Assembly: GCF_008710705.1 (NCBI RefSeq)
Contig: NZ_VYRZ01000001.1
Location: forward strand, 372,001-436,000
DNA: 64,000 bases
Source: Microbacterium radiodurans
GTDB taxonomy: Bacteria > Actinomycetota > Actinomycetes > Actinomycetales > Microbacteriaceae
Direction: 5' to 3'
Shown in pieces: positions 28,311 to 36,673 of the stretch. The stretch's first letter is position 1; each line of letters starts with the position of its first letter. The notes below the pieces were generated by a model, which ran no database searches, was not told the origin of the DNA, and saw nothing but the letters and a program-made list of their open reading frames with translations. Both the position numbers and the translations under genes were made by a program.

Positions 28311-28982
28311 TCACCCCGCGGACAGCAGCTCGGCGCGCAGCTGATCGGCGTCGTCTGCGACCGCGATCGCGCCGCGCGCCTCGTCGGGCGTGCTGAAGCC
28401 CCAGGTGACGAAGATCACGGGAACGTCGTACGCGCTCGCGCCCTCGACGTCGTGATGCCGGTCGCCGATGAGCACCGGCCGCGAGACGTCGATGCCGTCG
28501 GCGGTGAGGCGGCGCAGCGCTTCGCCGACGACGTCCGCCTTCGAGCTGAGGGTCTTCTCGTCGCTCGTCGCGCCGACGATCTCGCGCAGACGCGGCGCGA
28601 GGCCGAAGTGCTCCATGAGAGCGCGCACCTGCACCTCGGGCTTCGAGCTCGCCGTCGACTGCGGCACTCCGGCCTCGTCGAGCGCGACGATCAGGTCGGC
28701 CACGCCCGGATAGAGGCGCGCACCGGTGGTGTAGCCGTCGGCTTTGCCGAGCACGCGGTAGAACGACACCGCCTCGGTCGCCTTCTCGGGGGTCATGCCG
28801 AGGTTCTTCTGGAAGGAGTCGTGCATCGGCGGACCGATCCAGTCGATGAGCTGGTCGTGCGTCGGCGCGGGATGCCCGAAGTGCTCGAGCGTCACCGTCA
28901 GGCGGCGGAGGATCCCCTCGGAGGCGTCGACGACCGTGCCGTCGATGTCCCACAGGACGCAGGAGAACGGCGATCGGGTCAT
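28311..28982 (-). CDS. HAD-family hydrolase, phosphoglycolate-phosphatase-like
   Basis: A 223-residue HAD phosphatase. Motif I is LWDIDGTVVD with nucleophile Asp12, motif II is the serine in STASSKP, and motif IV is VLIGDRHHDVEGA. The helical cap between residues 18 and 85 matches the Gph/PpaX subgroup. It probably dephosphorylates a small phosphometabolite such as 2-phosphoglycolate. The minus-strand TAGGGT (28989-28994) is six bases before the ATG, with an overlapping GGAG, so leaderless or very short-leader initiation is possible. Confidence 0.9.
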   Translation of the reverse strand: MTRSPFSCVLWDIDGTVVDASEGILRRLTVTLEHFGHPAPTHDQLIDWIGPPMHDSFQKNLGMTPEKATEAVSFYRVLGKADGYTTGARLYPGVADLIVALDEAGVPQSTASSKPEVQVRALMEHFGLAPRLREIVGATSDEKTLSSKADVVGEALRRLTADGIDVSRPVLIGDRHHDVEGASAYDVPVIFVTWGFSTPDEARGAIAVADDADQLRAELLSAG

Positions 28983-29086
28983 GGCTCCACCCTACGGGCC
29001 GGCGATCCGCAGCCGTGCCCGCGCGCCGCCGCGACCGCGAGGGATGCCGAGGGAATGTCTGGCGGACCGCGAGCGCTGGAACCCCC

Positions 29087-29956
29087 ATGACGAACATCAC
29101 CTCTCCCGCATCCGCCTCGGGCACGTTCCGCCTCGGCGGGGACCTCGAGATCAACCGACTCGGTTACGGCACGATGCAGCTCACCGGTCCCGGCGTCTGG
29201 GGTCCGCCGAAGGATCACGACGAGGCCGTCCGCGTCCTCAAGCGCGCGGTGGAGCTCGGCGTGAACTTCTTCGACACCGCCGACTCCTACGGCCCGTACG
29301 TCGCCGAGGAGCTGCTGAAGGAGGCGCTGCATCCCTACGGCGACGATGTCGTCATCGCGACCAAGGCCGGCCTCACGCGCACGGGTCCGAACCAGTGGCC
29401 GCCGCTCGGTCGCCCCGAGTACCTGCGTCAGGAGGCCGAGATGAGCCTCCGCCGCCTCGGGCTCGAGCGCATCGATCTGTTCCAGCTGCACCGCATCGAC
29501 CCGCAGGTGCCGCTCGAGGATCAGGTCGGCGAGCTGAAGAAGCTGCAGGACGAGGGCAAGATCCGCCACATCGGTCTGTCGGAGGTCTCGGTCGACGAGG
29601 TGAAGGCCGCGCAGCGGATCGCGACGATCGTCTCGGTGCAGAACCTCTACAACCTCCAGAAGCGGGATGCCGAGGAGCTCCTCGACTGGTCGACCGAGCA
29701 GGGCATCGGGTTCATCCCCTGGTTCCCGCTCGCCACCGGCGGTCTCACCGGTTCCGACTCGCCGCTGAGCGAGCTCGCCGAGCGCAAGCAGGCCTCGCCG
29801 GCGCAGGTCGCGCTCGCCTGGCTGCTCAAGCGCTCGCCCGTCGTCCTCCCGATCCCGGGCACGTCCAGCGTCGCGCACCTCGAGGACAACCTCCGCGGCG
29901 CGAGCATCGAGCTCACCGACGACGAGTTCGCGGAACTGTCGGAGCTCGGCAGCTGA
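29087..29956 (+). CDS. Aldo/keto reductase
   Basis: A 289-residue NADPH-dependent oxidoreductase with the (beta/alpha)8 fold. The catalytic tetrad is visible: Asp63 and Tyr68 in FFDTADSYGP, Lys93 in IATKAG, and His135 in LFQLHRID. The C-terminal cofactor-binding part reads 'VVLPIPGTSSVAHLEDNL'. The ATG at 29087 gives MTNITSPAS, and upstream codons to 29015 look non-coding. It is a single-gene unit between divergent HAD and convergent nucS. The substrate is unknown. Confidence 0.92.
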   Translation: MTNITSPASASGTFRLGGDLEINRLGYGTMQLTGPGVWGPPKDHDEAVRVLKRAVELGVNFFDTADSYGPYVAEELLKEALHPYGDDVVIATKAGLTRTGPNQWPPLGRPEYLRQEAEMSLRRLGLERIDLFQLHRIDPQVPLEDQVGELKKLQDEGKIRHIGLSEVSVDEVKAAQRIATIVSVQNLYNLQKRDAEELLDWSTEQGIGFIPWFPLATGGLTGSDSPLSELAERKQASPAQVALAWLLKRSPVVLPIPGTSSVAHLEDNLRGASIELTDDEFAELSELGS

Positions 29957-29974
29957 CCGCTCCGGCGCGCCGCG

Positions 29975-30673
29975 TCAGAACAGGCGCGGCGCGCCGGACT
30001 CGATGCCCTTCATGGCGTCGTAGTCGAGGGTGACGCACCGGATACCGCGGTCGGCGGCGAGCACCTTCGCCTGCGGCTTGATCTCCTGCGCCGCGAACAC
30101 GCCCGTGACCGGGGCGAGGTGCGGATCGCGGCCGAGGAGCTCGAGATAGCGGGTGAGCTGCTCGACGCCGTCGATGTCGCCGCGGCGCTTCACCTCGACG
30201 GCGATCGTGCCGCCCGCCGGGTCGCGCAGCAGGAGGTCGACCGGACCGATGGCGGTCGGGAACTCGCGGCGTACGAGGGTGAGATCTTCGCCGATCACCT
30301 CGACCTGCTCCGCCAGCAGGCGCTGCAGGTCTGCTTCGACGCCGTCCTTGACGAGGCCCGGGTCGACGCCGAGCTCGTGCGCGGAGTCGTGCAGCATCTC
30401 GTAGATGCGGACGACGAGGGTGTCGCCCGTCTTCGCGTGGCTCACGCGCCACTGCTCGAGGACCTGCTCTTCGACGTCGGGGTCGTCCTCGGGGGTTTCG
30501 ACGGTGAGCGAGCACGGCGGGCTCATCCAGTTGAGCGGCTTGTACGAGCCGCCGTCGGAGTGGACGAGCAGGCTGCCGTCGCCCTTGTGCACCAGCAGCC
30601 GCGTCGCGAGCGGGAGGTGAGCATTGAGGCGCCCCGTGTACTGGACGGAGCAGCGGGCGATGACCAGACGCAC
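29975..30673 (-). CDS. nucS: Mismatch-specific endonuclease NucS
   Basis: A 232-residue NucS/EndoMS, the nuclease that replaces MutS/MutL mismatch repair in most Actinobacteria. The N-terminal domain starts [16 protein letters not shown], and the C-terminal nuclease core has GPVDLLL with the metal-binding aspartate, AVEVKRRG and QLTRYLELL. The C-terminal PRLF resembles the short beta-clamp-binding tail of the family, linking it to DnaN. TAGGCT (minus strand of 30680-30685) ends six bases before the GTG, so the mRNA is probably leaderless. Confidence 0.95.
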   Translation of the reverse strand: MRLVIARCSVQYTGRLNAHLPLATRLLVHKGDGSLLVHSDGGSYKPLNWMSPPCSLTVETPEDDPDVEEQVLEQWRVSHAKTGDTLVVRIYEMLHDSAHELGVDPGLVKDGVEADLQRLLAEQVEVIGEDLTLVRREFPTAIGPVDLLLRDPAGGTIAVEVKRRGDIDGVEQLTRYLELLGRDPHLAPVTGVFAAQEIKPQAKVLAADRGIRCVTLDYDAMKGIESGAPRLF

Positions 30674-30705
30674 CCGACGAGCCTATGCGCTAACCGCCGT
30701 ATGAG

Positions 30706-30754
30706 GTCCCACTTGGGCCGGGCTCGGCGGTCCCTTTCCCGGCCCAAGTGGGAC
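30706..30754. terminator. Perfect 17-bp hairpin after the MFS gene
   Basis: GTCCCACTTGGGCCGGG (30706-30722) and its exact complement (30738-30754) surround a 15-base loop that ends in TTT. It lies 12 bases beyond the MFS stop codon, read on the minus strand, and upstream of nucS. Confidence 0.8.
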
Positions 30755-30766
30755 TTCGCCGCCGGG

Positions 30767-32038
30767 TCAGTGGTGGCCGGCGCCGACCTTCGCCCCGGGC
30801 AGCGGCTTCGCGGCGGACGAGGCGAGACCGGATGCCGCGACGAGACCCACGAGGATGAACAGCGTCGGCAGCAGGCCGATGTGGTCGCTGATGAAGCCGA
30901 GGACGGGCGGGCCGCAGAGGAACGCGACGTAGCCGATGGTCGCGGCCGCGCTCACGCGCGCCGCAGCGCGCTCGGGGTCGTCGGCGGCCGCCGACATGCC
31001 GAGTGGGAAGCCGAGGGAGGCGCCGATTCCCCAGAGCGCGGCGCCCACGAAGACGAGCGGCAGGTTGGGCGCGAGGATGAAGAGCAGGATGCCGCCGGTC
31101 GCCGCGATGGCGAGCACGCGGAGCGTCGCGACCCGGCCGAACCGGTCGACGAGCGGGCCGCCGAACACGCGCACCACGGTCATCGAGACGCTGAAGACCG
31201 TGAGGGCCGCCGCGCCGATCGCGGCCGTGCCGCCCTCGTGCTCCACGACGCCCAGGGCGAGCCAGTCGTTCGCGCCGCCCTCGGCGAACGCCATGCCGAG
31301 CATGATGATGCCGAGCGTGTAGGTGCGGGGCTCCCGCCAGGCCGACAGCGACTCGGCCAGACGTGTGCGCCAGTGCGGCCTGCCGGCGACCGCCTCCGCA
31401 TCGGCCGGGTTCGCGGCATCCGTTCCGCCGCCTGCCGCGGCCGGACCGCCGACCTCGCGCCGCGGCACGTTGGCGATGGCGATGACGGCGAGCACGACGA
31501 TCAGCCCGGCGATCGTCGCGCCGTGGGCGGCGACGCTGATGCGCAGACCGGCTGCGATCGCGCCGATGCCGGCGCCGATGACGGTGCCGAAGCTGAAGAA
31601 GGCGTGGAAGAGCGGGAGGATCGTCTTGCCCGACTGCGTCTCGATCGCCGCGCCGTCGACGTTCATCATGACGTCGAGGCAGCCGTTGCCGAAGCCGAAC
31701 ATCGCGAGACCGACGACGAGGACGCCGTAGGAGGCGAACAGTCCGCTGCCGAGGGCGAGGGTGGCCAGTCCCACCGACAGGATGAGCAGCATCGCGAACA
31801 TCCCGGCGCGGGTTCCGAAGCGGGCGATGATCACCGAGCTCGCCGACAGACCGAGGATCGAGGCGACGCCCATGACGAGCAGCGCGAGTCCGATCTCGCG
31901 ATTGTCGATCCCGAGGTCGGTCTTGATCGTCGGGACGCGGGCAGCCCACGTGGCGATGCTCAAGCCGCTCGCGGCGAAGATCGCGAAGACGGCGTTGCGC
32001 CAGCGCAGGTAGGTGGAGCGGGAGGTCACGGCGGTCAC
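30767..32038 (-). CDS. Major facilitator superfamily transporter
   Basis: A 423-residue permease with about twelve hydrophobic helices and a central cytoplasmic loop rich in Ala/Gly (PAAAGGGTDAANPADAEAVAG). Segments such as 'WAARVPTIKTDLGI' and 'GNGCLDVMMNVDGAAIE' resemble the FucP/YbjJ-like MFS subgroup. GTG 32038 is chosen because TATCGT (minus strand of 32045-32050) ends six bases before it. GTG 32044 would add two residues but sits against the hexamer. It is divergent from a LacI regulator that probably controls it. The substrate, perhaps a sugar, is unknown. Confidence 0.85.
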   Translation of the reverse strand: MTAVTSRSTYLRWRNAVFAIFAASGLSIATWAARVPTIKTDLGIDNREIGLALLVMGVASILGLSASSVIIARFGTRAGMFAMLLILSVGLATLALGSGLFASYGVLVVGLAMFGFGNGCLDVMMNVDGAAIETQSGKTILPLFHAFFSFGTVIGAGIGAIAAGLRISVAAHGATIAGLIVVLAVIAIANVPRREVGGPAAAGGGTDAANPADAEAVAGRPHWRTRLAESLSAWREPRTYTLGIIMLGMAFAEGGANDWLALGVVEHEGGTAAIGAAALTVFSVSMTVVRVFGGPLVDRFGRVATLRVLAIAATGGILLFILAPNLPLVFVGAALWGIGASLGFPLGMSAAADDPERAAARVSAAATIGYVAFLCGPPVLGFISDHIGLLPTLFILVGLVAASGLASSAAKPLPGAKVGAGHH

Positions 32039-32048
32039 ACGCACACGA

Positions 32049-32102
32049 TAGCGAATCCCTCCCGAATCGATTCGACCCGCGCCACGATGCGTTCGCTACC
32101 AT
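32049..32102. promoter_or_regulatory. LacI / MFS divergent promoter with nested inverted repeats
   Basis: The perfect palindrome CGAATCGATTCG (32063-32074) has the size and symmetry of a LacI-family operator. It is flanked by TAGCGAA (32049-32055) and its complement TTCGCTA (32092-32098), each overlapping a -10 hexamer: TATCGT for the MFS gene and TACCAT (32097-32102) for lacI. Both promoters would be closed by a protein bound here. Confidence 0.65.
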
Positions 32103-32108
32103 CGACAC

Positions 32109-33167
32109 GTGAACGCGCGACGACCCACGATCGCCGACGTCGCCCGCGAGGCGGGGGTGTCGCCGTCGACGGCGTCGGTGGTGTTCAGCGGCAAGACGCC
32201 CGTGAGCGACGCGACGCGCGAGAAGGTCCACGACGCGGCATCCCGGCTCGGCTATCTCGGCCCCGACCCGCGAGCGGCCTCGCTCCGCCGCGGTCGCAGC
32301 GGCATCATCGGCGTCGTCAGCGGCGGTCGACTCGGCAGCGTCTTCGGCGATCCCGTCATGCGCACGACGATGGACGCGCTCGCCGACGCGGTGGCGCCGC
32401 TCGGCGCGGGCCTCCTCCTCGTCCGCGAGGGGAGCGTCGTCGCGGGGGAGCCCACCCTCCTCACCGCGCCGATCGACGCGGCCGTCCTCATCGGCTGCAG
32501 CGGCCTGCTCCGCGAGCATCTCGCGAGCGTGCGTGCCCGCGGCATCCCGGTCGTCGTCATCGAGGGGGACGGCGGCGAAGGCGTGCCCGTCGTGGCCCTC
32601 GACAACCGGGCGGCGCAGCGCCGGGCGGCCGAGCACGTGCGAGACCTCGGCCACGAGCGGGTCGTCGCGGTGACGATGCCCACCCGCTGGGATTCCGAGT
32701 CCGGCTGGATCTCGGCCGACGAGGAGCGGTCGACGTCGGTCGATGTGACGGCCGACCGTCTCGCGGGCTTTCGCGACGTGTTCCCGGACGCCGCGGCCTT
32801 CGCCGGCGTCGACAGCTCCATCGACGCAGGTGTCGCCGTCGGCCGCGTGATCTTCGGCGGGGGCGCCCCGCACCCGACCGCCGTCGTGGCGCAGACCGAC
32901 CTCCTCGCCGCCGGCGTCCTGCGCGCGGCCGAGGAAGCGGGGCTGCGCGTGCCGCAGGACGTCAGCATCACCGGGTTCGACGGCATCGTCGTGGACGGAC
33001 TCGCCCCCTACGAGCTGACGACCCTCGTGCAGCCGGCGGCCGCCAAGGGGAGGGCGGCCGGCGAGGCCGTCGCCGCTCTGCTGGCCGGCGAGAGCCCGGC
33101 TTCCTCGTCGCTCACGAGTATGTTCCGCGAGGGGAACACGACGGGCCCGGCGCCCGCGGAATCCTAG
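32109..33167 (+). CDS. LacI-family transcriptional regulator
   Basis: A 352-residue repressor. The helix-turn-helix and hinge occupy residues 1-60 (TIADVAREAGVSPSTASVVFSGK and the later LGYLGPDPRAASLRRGR), followed by a periplasmic-binding-protein-like effector domain ending 'DVSITGFDGIVVDG...TTLVQP'. TACCAT ends six bases before the GTG start, so it is probably leaderless and autoregulated through the palindrome at 32063. It is divergent from the MFS gene, the presumed target. The effector is unknown. Confidence 0.92.
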   Translation: MNARRPTIADVAREAGVSPSTASVVFSGKTPVSDATREKVHDAASRLGYLGPDPRAASLRRGRSGIIGVVSGGRLGSVFGDPVMRTTMDALADAVAPLGAGLLLVREGSVVAGEPTLLTAPIDAAVLIGCSGLLREHLASVRARGIPVVVIEGDGGEGVPVVALDNRAAQRRAAEHVRDLGHERVVAVTMPTRWDSESGWISADEERSTSVDVTADRLAGFRDVFPDAAAFAGVDSSIDAGVAVGRVIFGGGAPHPTAVVAQTDLLAAGVLRAAEEAGLRVPQDVSITGFDGIVVDGLAPYELTTLVQPAAAKGRAAGEAVAALLAGESPASSSLTSMFREGNTTGPAPAES

Positions 33168-33197
33168 CCGACGGGTCATCGCAGGGCCACGGCCGGG

Positions 33198-33203
33198 TAG
33201 GAT
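33198..33203 (+). promoter_or_regulatory. Candidate -10 of the mrp operon
   Basis: TAGGAT lies 36 bases before the mrpA start, with a GAGGAGG ribosome site between them. This would give a leadered transcript for the six-gene operon, unlike the neighbouring leaderless genes. Confidence 0.45.
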
Positions 33204-33239
33204 GGTCTCCACGACCCCCACGCCAACCGAGGAGGCCTC

Positions 33240-36155
33240 TTGCTGATCTTCCTCGGTGCGTTCGCGGTTCTCCCCCTCGTGCTGCCGTGGTTGATCAAGC
33301 GGATCGGCGCCCGCGCGTTCTACGTCGCGGCCCTCCTTCCGATCGCAGCGTTCATCGATGCTGCGCTGCGCGGCCCGACCGTGCTGAGCGGCGGCATTCC
33401 GTTCGAGTCATACGCGTGGATCCCTCAGCTGGACATCGCCCTGTCGATGCGGATGGACACCCTCGGGTGGATCATGTCGCTCATCGTCACCGGCGTCGGC
33501 GCGCTCGTCATGATCTACTGCCGGTGGTACTTCAACGGCAAGAAGGTCGGGGTCGGACAGTTCGCTGCCGTGCTGCTGGCCTTCTCGGGCGCGATGTACG
33601 GCCTCGTGCTGACCGACGACATCGTCGTCCTGGTGATGCTGTGGGAGGTCACGAGCGTCCTGTCGTACCTGCTCATCGGCTTCTACAACGCCCGCGGCGC
33701 GAGCCGCCGAGCCGCCCTGCAGGCGCTCCTCGTGACGACTCTCGGCGGCCTCGTCATGCTGATCGGCGTCGTGATGCTCGTCGTCCTCTACGGCACGACG
33801 AGCCTGAGCGCGATCATCGAGGGGCCGGCTCCGACCGGTCCGCTGCTGAACATCGCGATCGTGCTCATGCTGGTCGGGGCGCTCAGCAAGTCCGCGATCT
33901 TCCCCTTCCACTTCTGGCTGCCGGGCGCCATGGCGGCGCCCACCCCGGTGAGCGCCTACCTGCACGCGGCGGCCATGGTGAAAGCCGGCATCTACCTCAT
34001 CGCCCGTCTCGCGCCGGCGTTCGCCCACGAGGACCCGTGGCGTCCGATCGTCATCGGGCTCGGCGTCTTCACGATGCTGCTCGGCGGCCTCCAGGCCCTC
34101 CGCGAATCCGACCTCAAGCGCATCCTCGCCTTCGGGACGGTCAGCCAGCTCGGCATGCTCACCGTCGTCCTCGGCTACGGAGAGCGCAACTCGGCCCTCG
34201 CGGGCCTCGCCCTGCTCATCGGCCACGCCCTGTTCAAGTCGTCGCTCTTCCTCGTCGTGGGCGTGATCGACCGTCAGCTCTCGACCCGCGACATCCGCGA
34301 GCTCTCCGGGGTCGGGCGCCAGGCACCGACGATCGCGGTCTTCTCGATCATCGCGATCGGCTCGATGGTGGGTCTCGCGCCGACGATCGGCTTCGTGGCG
34401 AAGGAGGCGGCGCTCAGCTCGCTGCTCGAAGCCGGAGCGGATCCCGTCGCGCTGGCACCGCTGATCGGGATCGTGCTCGGCTCGGTGCTCACCACGGCAT
34501 ACGGCGCGCGCTTCGTCTGGGGCGCGTTCTGGACCAAGCGCGGCAGGGACGGCCGGAAGCTCCCGACGACCGAGTGGCCCGACCCGCCCATCGGCTTCCT
34601 CGCGGCACCCGTGCTGCTGAGCGGACTGAGCATCGTCGGCGGTGTGGCCGCGCCGCTGCTGGACGCAGCGCTGTCGGGATACGCCGACACGATGCCCGAG
34701 GTGGCGGGATCGTCGGGGTACGAGTACCACCTCGCGCTCTGGCACGGCCTCGAGCCCGCACTCTTCCTCTCGATCGGCAGCATCGCCGCCGGCCTCGCGC
34801 TGTTCTGGTTCGTCGGTCGCGGCGGCGGTACCCAGAAGCGCTGGCTGCCGTTCACGGCCGTCGACGCCTACAACGGCACCGTGCGCGCCGTCGTGCGCGC
34901 GTCGGTGTGGACGACATCGCTCACGCAGCGCGGCTCGCTGCCCGTTTACGTCGGCACGATCTTCGTCGTCTTCATCGCTGCCGAGGGGACGGCGCTCATC
35001 GCCCACGCCGGCTGGCGGGCGGACCTCGACGCCTGGCAGACGCCGATGCAGATCCTCGTCGCGCCGGTCATGATCATCGCGGGCATCATCGCCGTCCGGG
35101 CGCGCAAGCGCTACACGGGCGTCGTCCTCGTCTCGGTGACCGGGCTCGGCATGGTCGTGCTTTTCGCCTCGAGCGGCGCCCCGGACCTCGCCCTGACGCA
35201 GATCCTCGTCGAGACGGTGACCCTCATCGCCTTCGCGCTCGTGCTGCGCCGGATCCCGGCACGGATGGGCGACCACAACGCCTCGGTGTGGCCGATCGGC
35301 CGCGCCGTCATCGCCGTCGGCGTCGGCGTGACGATGGCCCTCGTCGCGGTCGTCGCGACGGGCGCCCGCGTCGCACCGCCGATCTCCGAGGCCTTCCCCG
35401 ACCTCGCCTACGACATCGGCCACGGCGCCAACGTCGTCAACGTCACCCTCGTCGACCTGCGCGGCTGGGACACGATGGGCGAGCTGTCGGTGCTCATCCT
35501 CGCGGCGACGGGTGTGGCATCCCTCGTCTTCGTCACGCACCGCTCCGACACCCTCTCGCGGGCCATCTCGTCGCTGCCCACCGGGGCGCTCCGCACGCGA
35601 CGCCCCCTCGTCGAGACCGCCGAGGGACCGCGTCCCCGCACCCGCGGCAGCGAGCCGTCCCGCCAGGCGTGGCTCGTCGGCGGTCAGAAGATGCGCCCCG
35701 AGAACCGATCGATCATGCTCGAAGTGATCGTCCGCATCCTTTTCCATACGGTCATCGTGGTCTCGATCTACCTGCTGTTCGCCGGCCACAACCTGCCCGG
35801 CGGCGGCTTCGCCGGCGGCCTCGTCGCCGGCATGGCCCTCGTCATGCGCTACGTCGCCGGCGGTTCGTACGAGCTCGGCGCGGCGGCGCCGACGGATGCC
35901 GGTCGCCTCCTCGGCGCGGGAATGGCGCTCGCCGTCGGCGCGACCATCGTGCCGCTGCTGTTCGGCGCCGCGCCGCTCACGAGCACGTTCTGGGAGGGGG
36001 AGCTGCCGATCCTGGGTCACGTCGAATTCGTCACATCGACGATCTTCGACGTCGGCGTGTACCTCGTCGTGATCGGTCTCGTGCTCGATGTGCTGCGATC
36101 TCTGGGCGCAGAAGTCGACCGACAGCGCTGGCAGAGAGAGGAGGCGAACCGATGA
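33240..36155 (+). CDS. mrpA: Mrp Na+/H+ antiporter subunit A fused to subunit B
   Basis: A 971-residue polytopic subunit of the Mrp (Mnh/Sha) multi-subunit cation/proton antiporter. The N-terminal 500 residues are NuoL/MrpA-like, with the conserved glutamate in MLWEVTSVLSYLL and the lysine in GALSKSAIFPFHFW, both of the proton path. DUF4040-type and MrpB modules follow (GHNLPGGGFAGG, V/MRYVAGG), so A and B are one chain, as in many actinobacteria. The TTG at 33240 is used because GGAGG precedes it and no in-frame ATG/GTG is nearby. It overlaps mrpC by 4 bases. Confidence 0.93.
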   Translation: MLIFLGAFAVLPLVLPWLIKRIGARAFYVAALLPIAAFIDAALRGPTVLSGGIPFESYAWIPQLDIALSMRMDTLGWIMSLIVTGVGALVMIYCRWYFNGKKVGVGQFAAVLLAFSGAMYGLVLTDDIVVLVMLWEVTSVLSYLLIGFYNARGASRRAALQALLVTTLGGLVMLIGVVMLVVLYGTTSLSAIIEGPAPTGPLLNIAIVLMLVGALSKSAIFPFHFWLPGAMAAPTPVSAYLHAAAMVKAGIYLIARLAPAFAHEDPWRPIVIGLGVFTMLLGGLQALRESDLKRILAFGTVSQLGMLTVVLGYGERNSALAGLALLIGHALFKSSLFLVVGVIDRQLSTRDIRELSGVGRQAPTIAVFSIIAIGSMVGLAPTIGFVAKEAALSSLLEAGADPVALAPLIGIVLGSVLTTAYGARFVWGAFWTKRGRDGRKLPTTEWPDPPIGFLAAPVLLSGLSIVGGVAAPLLDAALSGYADTMPEVAGSSGYEYHLALWHGLEPALFLSIGSIAAGLALFWFVGRGGGTQKRWLPFTAVDAYNGTVRAVVRASVWTTSLTQRGSLPVYVGTIFVVFIAAEGTALIAHAGWRADLDAWQTPMQILVAPVMIIAGIIAVRARKRYTGVVLVSVTGLGMVVLFASSGAPDLALTQILVETVTLIAFALVLRRIPARMGDHNASVWPIGRAVIAVGVGVTMALVAVVATGARVAPPISEAFPDLAYDIGHGANVVNVTLVDLRGWDTMGELSVLILAATGVASLVFVTHRSDTLSRAISSLPTGALRTRRPLVETAEGPRPRTRGSEPSRQAWLVGGQKMRPENRSIMLEVIVRILFHTVIVVSIYLLFAGHNLPGGGFAGGLVAGMALVMRYVAGGSYELGAAAPTDAGRLLGAGMALAVGATIVPLLFGAAPLTSTFWEGELPILGHVEFVTSTIFDVGVYLVVIGLVLDVLRSLGAEVDRQRWQREEANR

Positions 36156-36673
36156 CCGTGTCACTGACCCTCATCATCATCATGGGCGCCCTCTTCGCCG
36201 CCGGCGTGTACGCGATGCTCGAGCGCAGCCTCACCCGCGTGCTCATCGGCTTCCTCCTGCTCGGGAACGCCGCGAACCTGTTCCTGCTCGTGGTGATGGG
36301 AGCCCCCGGGGTCGCCCCGTTCTACGGCTCGGCCGACACGAACGCCGAGTACAGCGATCCGCTGCCGCAGGCCCTCACCCTCACCGCGATCGTCATCACC
36401 TTCGCCGTCTCGGCGTTCCTCCTCGCGCTCATCTACCGCTCCTGGCAGCTCGGCCAGGCCGACACGGTCGTGGACGACGAGGCCGACCGCGCGGTGCGCG
36501 AGCGCGGTGCGGCCGACGACGAGGCGATGGAGCAGGAGATCCCCGACGAGGACGACGACGCGACGACCGACTTCGTGGGCGACGTCACCTCGCCGATCAC
36601 GGTCCTCCGCCAGAACGACTTCGATGCGCTCGTCGACGATGCGCCCACCGACCGCCCGGGAGGAGACCGATGA
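36152..36673 (+). CDS. mrpC: Mrp antiporter subunit C with acidic C-terminal tail
   Basis: A 173-residue NuoK-like subunit with three helices in residues 1-107 (LIGFLLLGNAANLFLLV, LPQALTLTAIVITFAVSAFLLALIY). The last 65 residues are a hydrophilic, strongly acidic tail (DDEAMEQEIPDEDDDATTDF) not found in the roughly 113-residue family norm. It is joined to mrpA and mrpD by ATGA overlaps. The tail is probably cytoplasmic; its role is unknown. Confidence 0.92.
   Translation: MTVSLTLIIIMGALFAAGVYAMLERSLTRVLIGFLLLGNAANLFLLVVMGAPGVAPFYGSADTNAEYSDPLPQALTLTAIVITFAVSAFLLALIYRSWQLGQADTVVDDEADRAVRERGAADDEAMEQEIPDEDDDATTDFVGDVTSPITVLRQNDFDALVDDAPTDRPGGDR

Noticed and set aside
33408..36164. Minus-strand open frame of 918 codons
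   Set aside because: It is antisense to mrpA, and its sequence is Arg/Asp/Glu-rich without motifs.
30119..36673. Very long plus-strand open frame of 2184 codons
   Set aside because: It crosses nucS, MFS, lacI and mrpA in another frame. Its translation is Arg/Ala/Asp-rich low complexity, as expected from stop-poor high-GC DNA. Only the last part (from 36152) is a real gene, mrpC.
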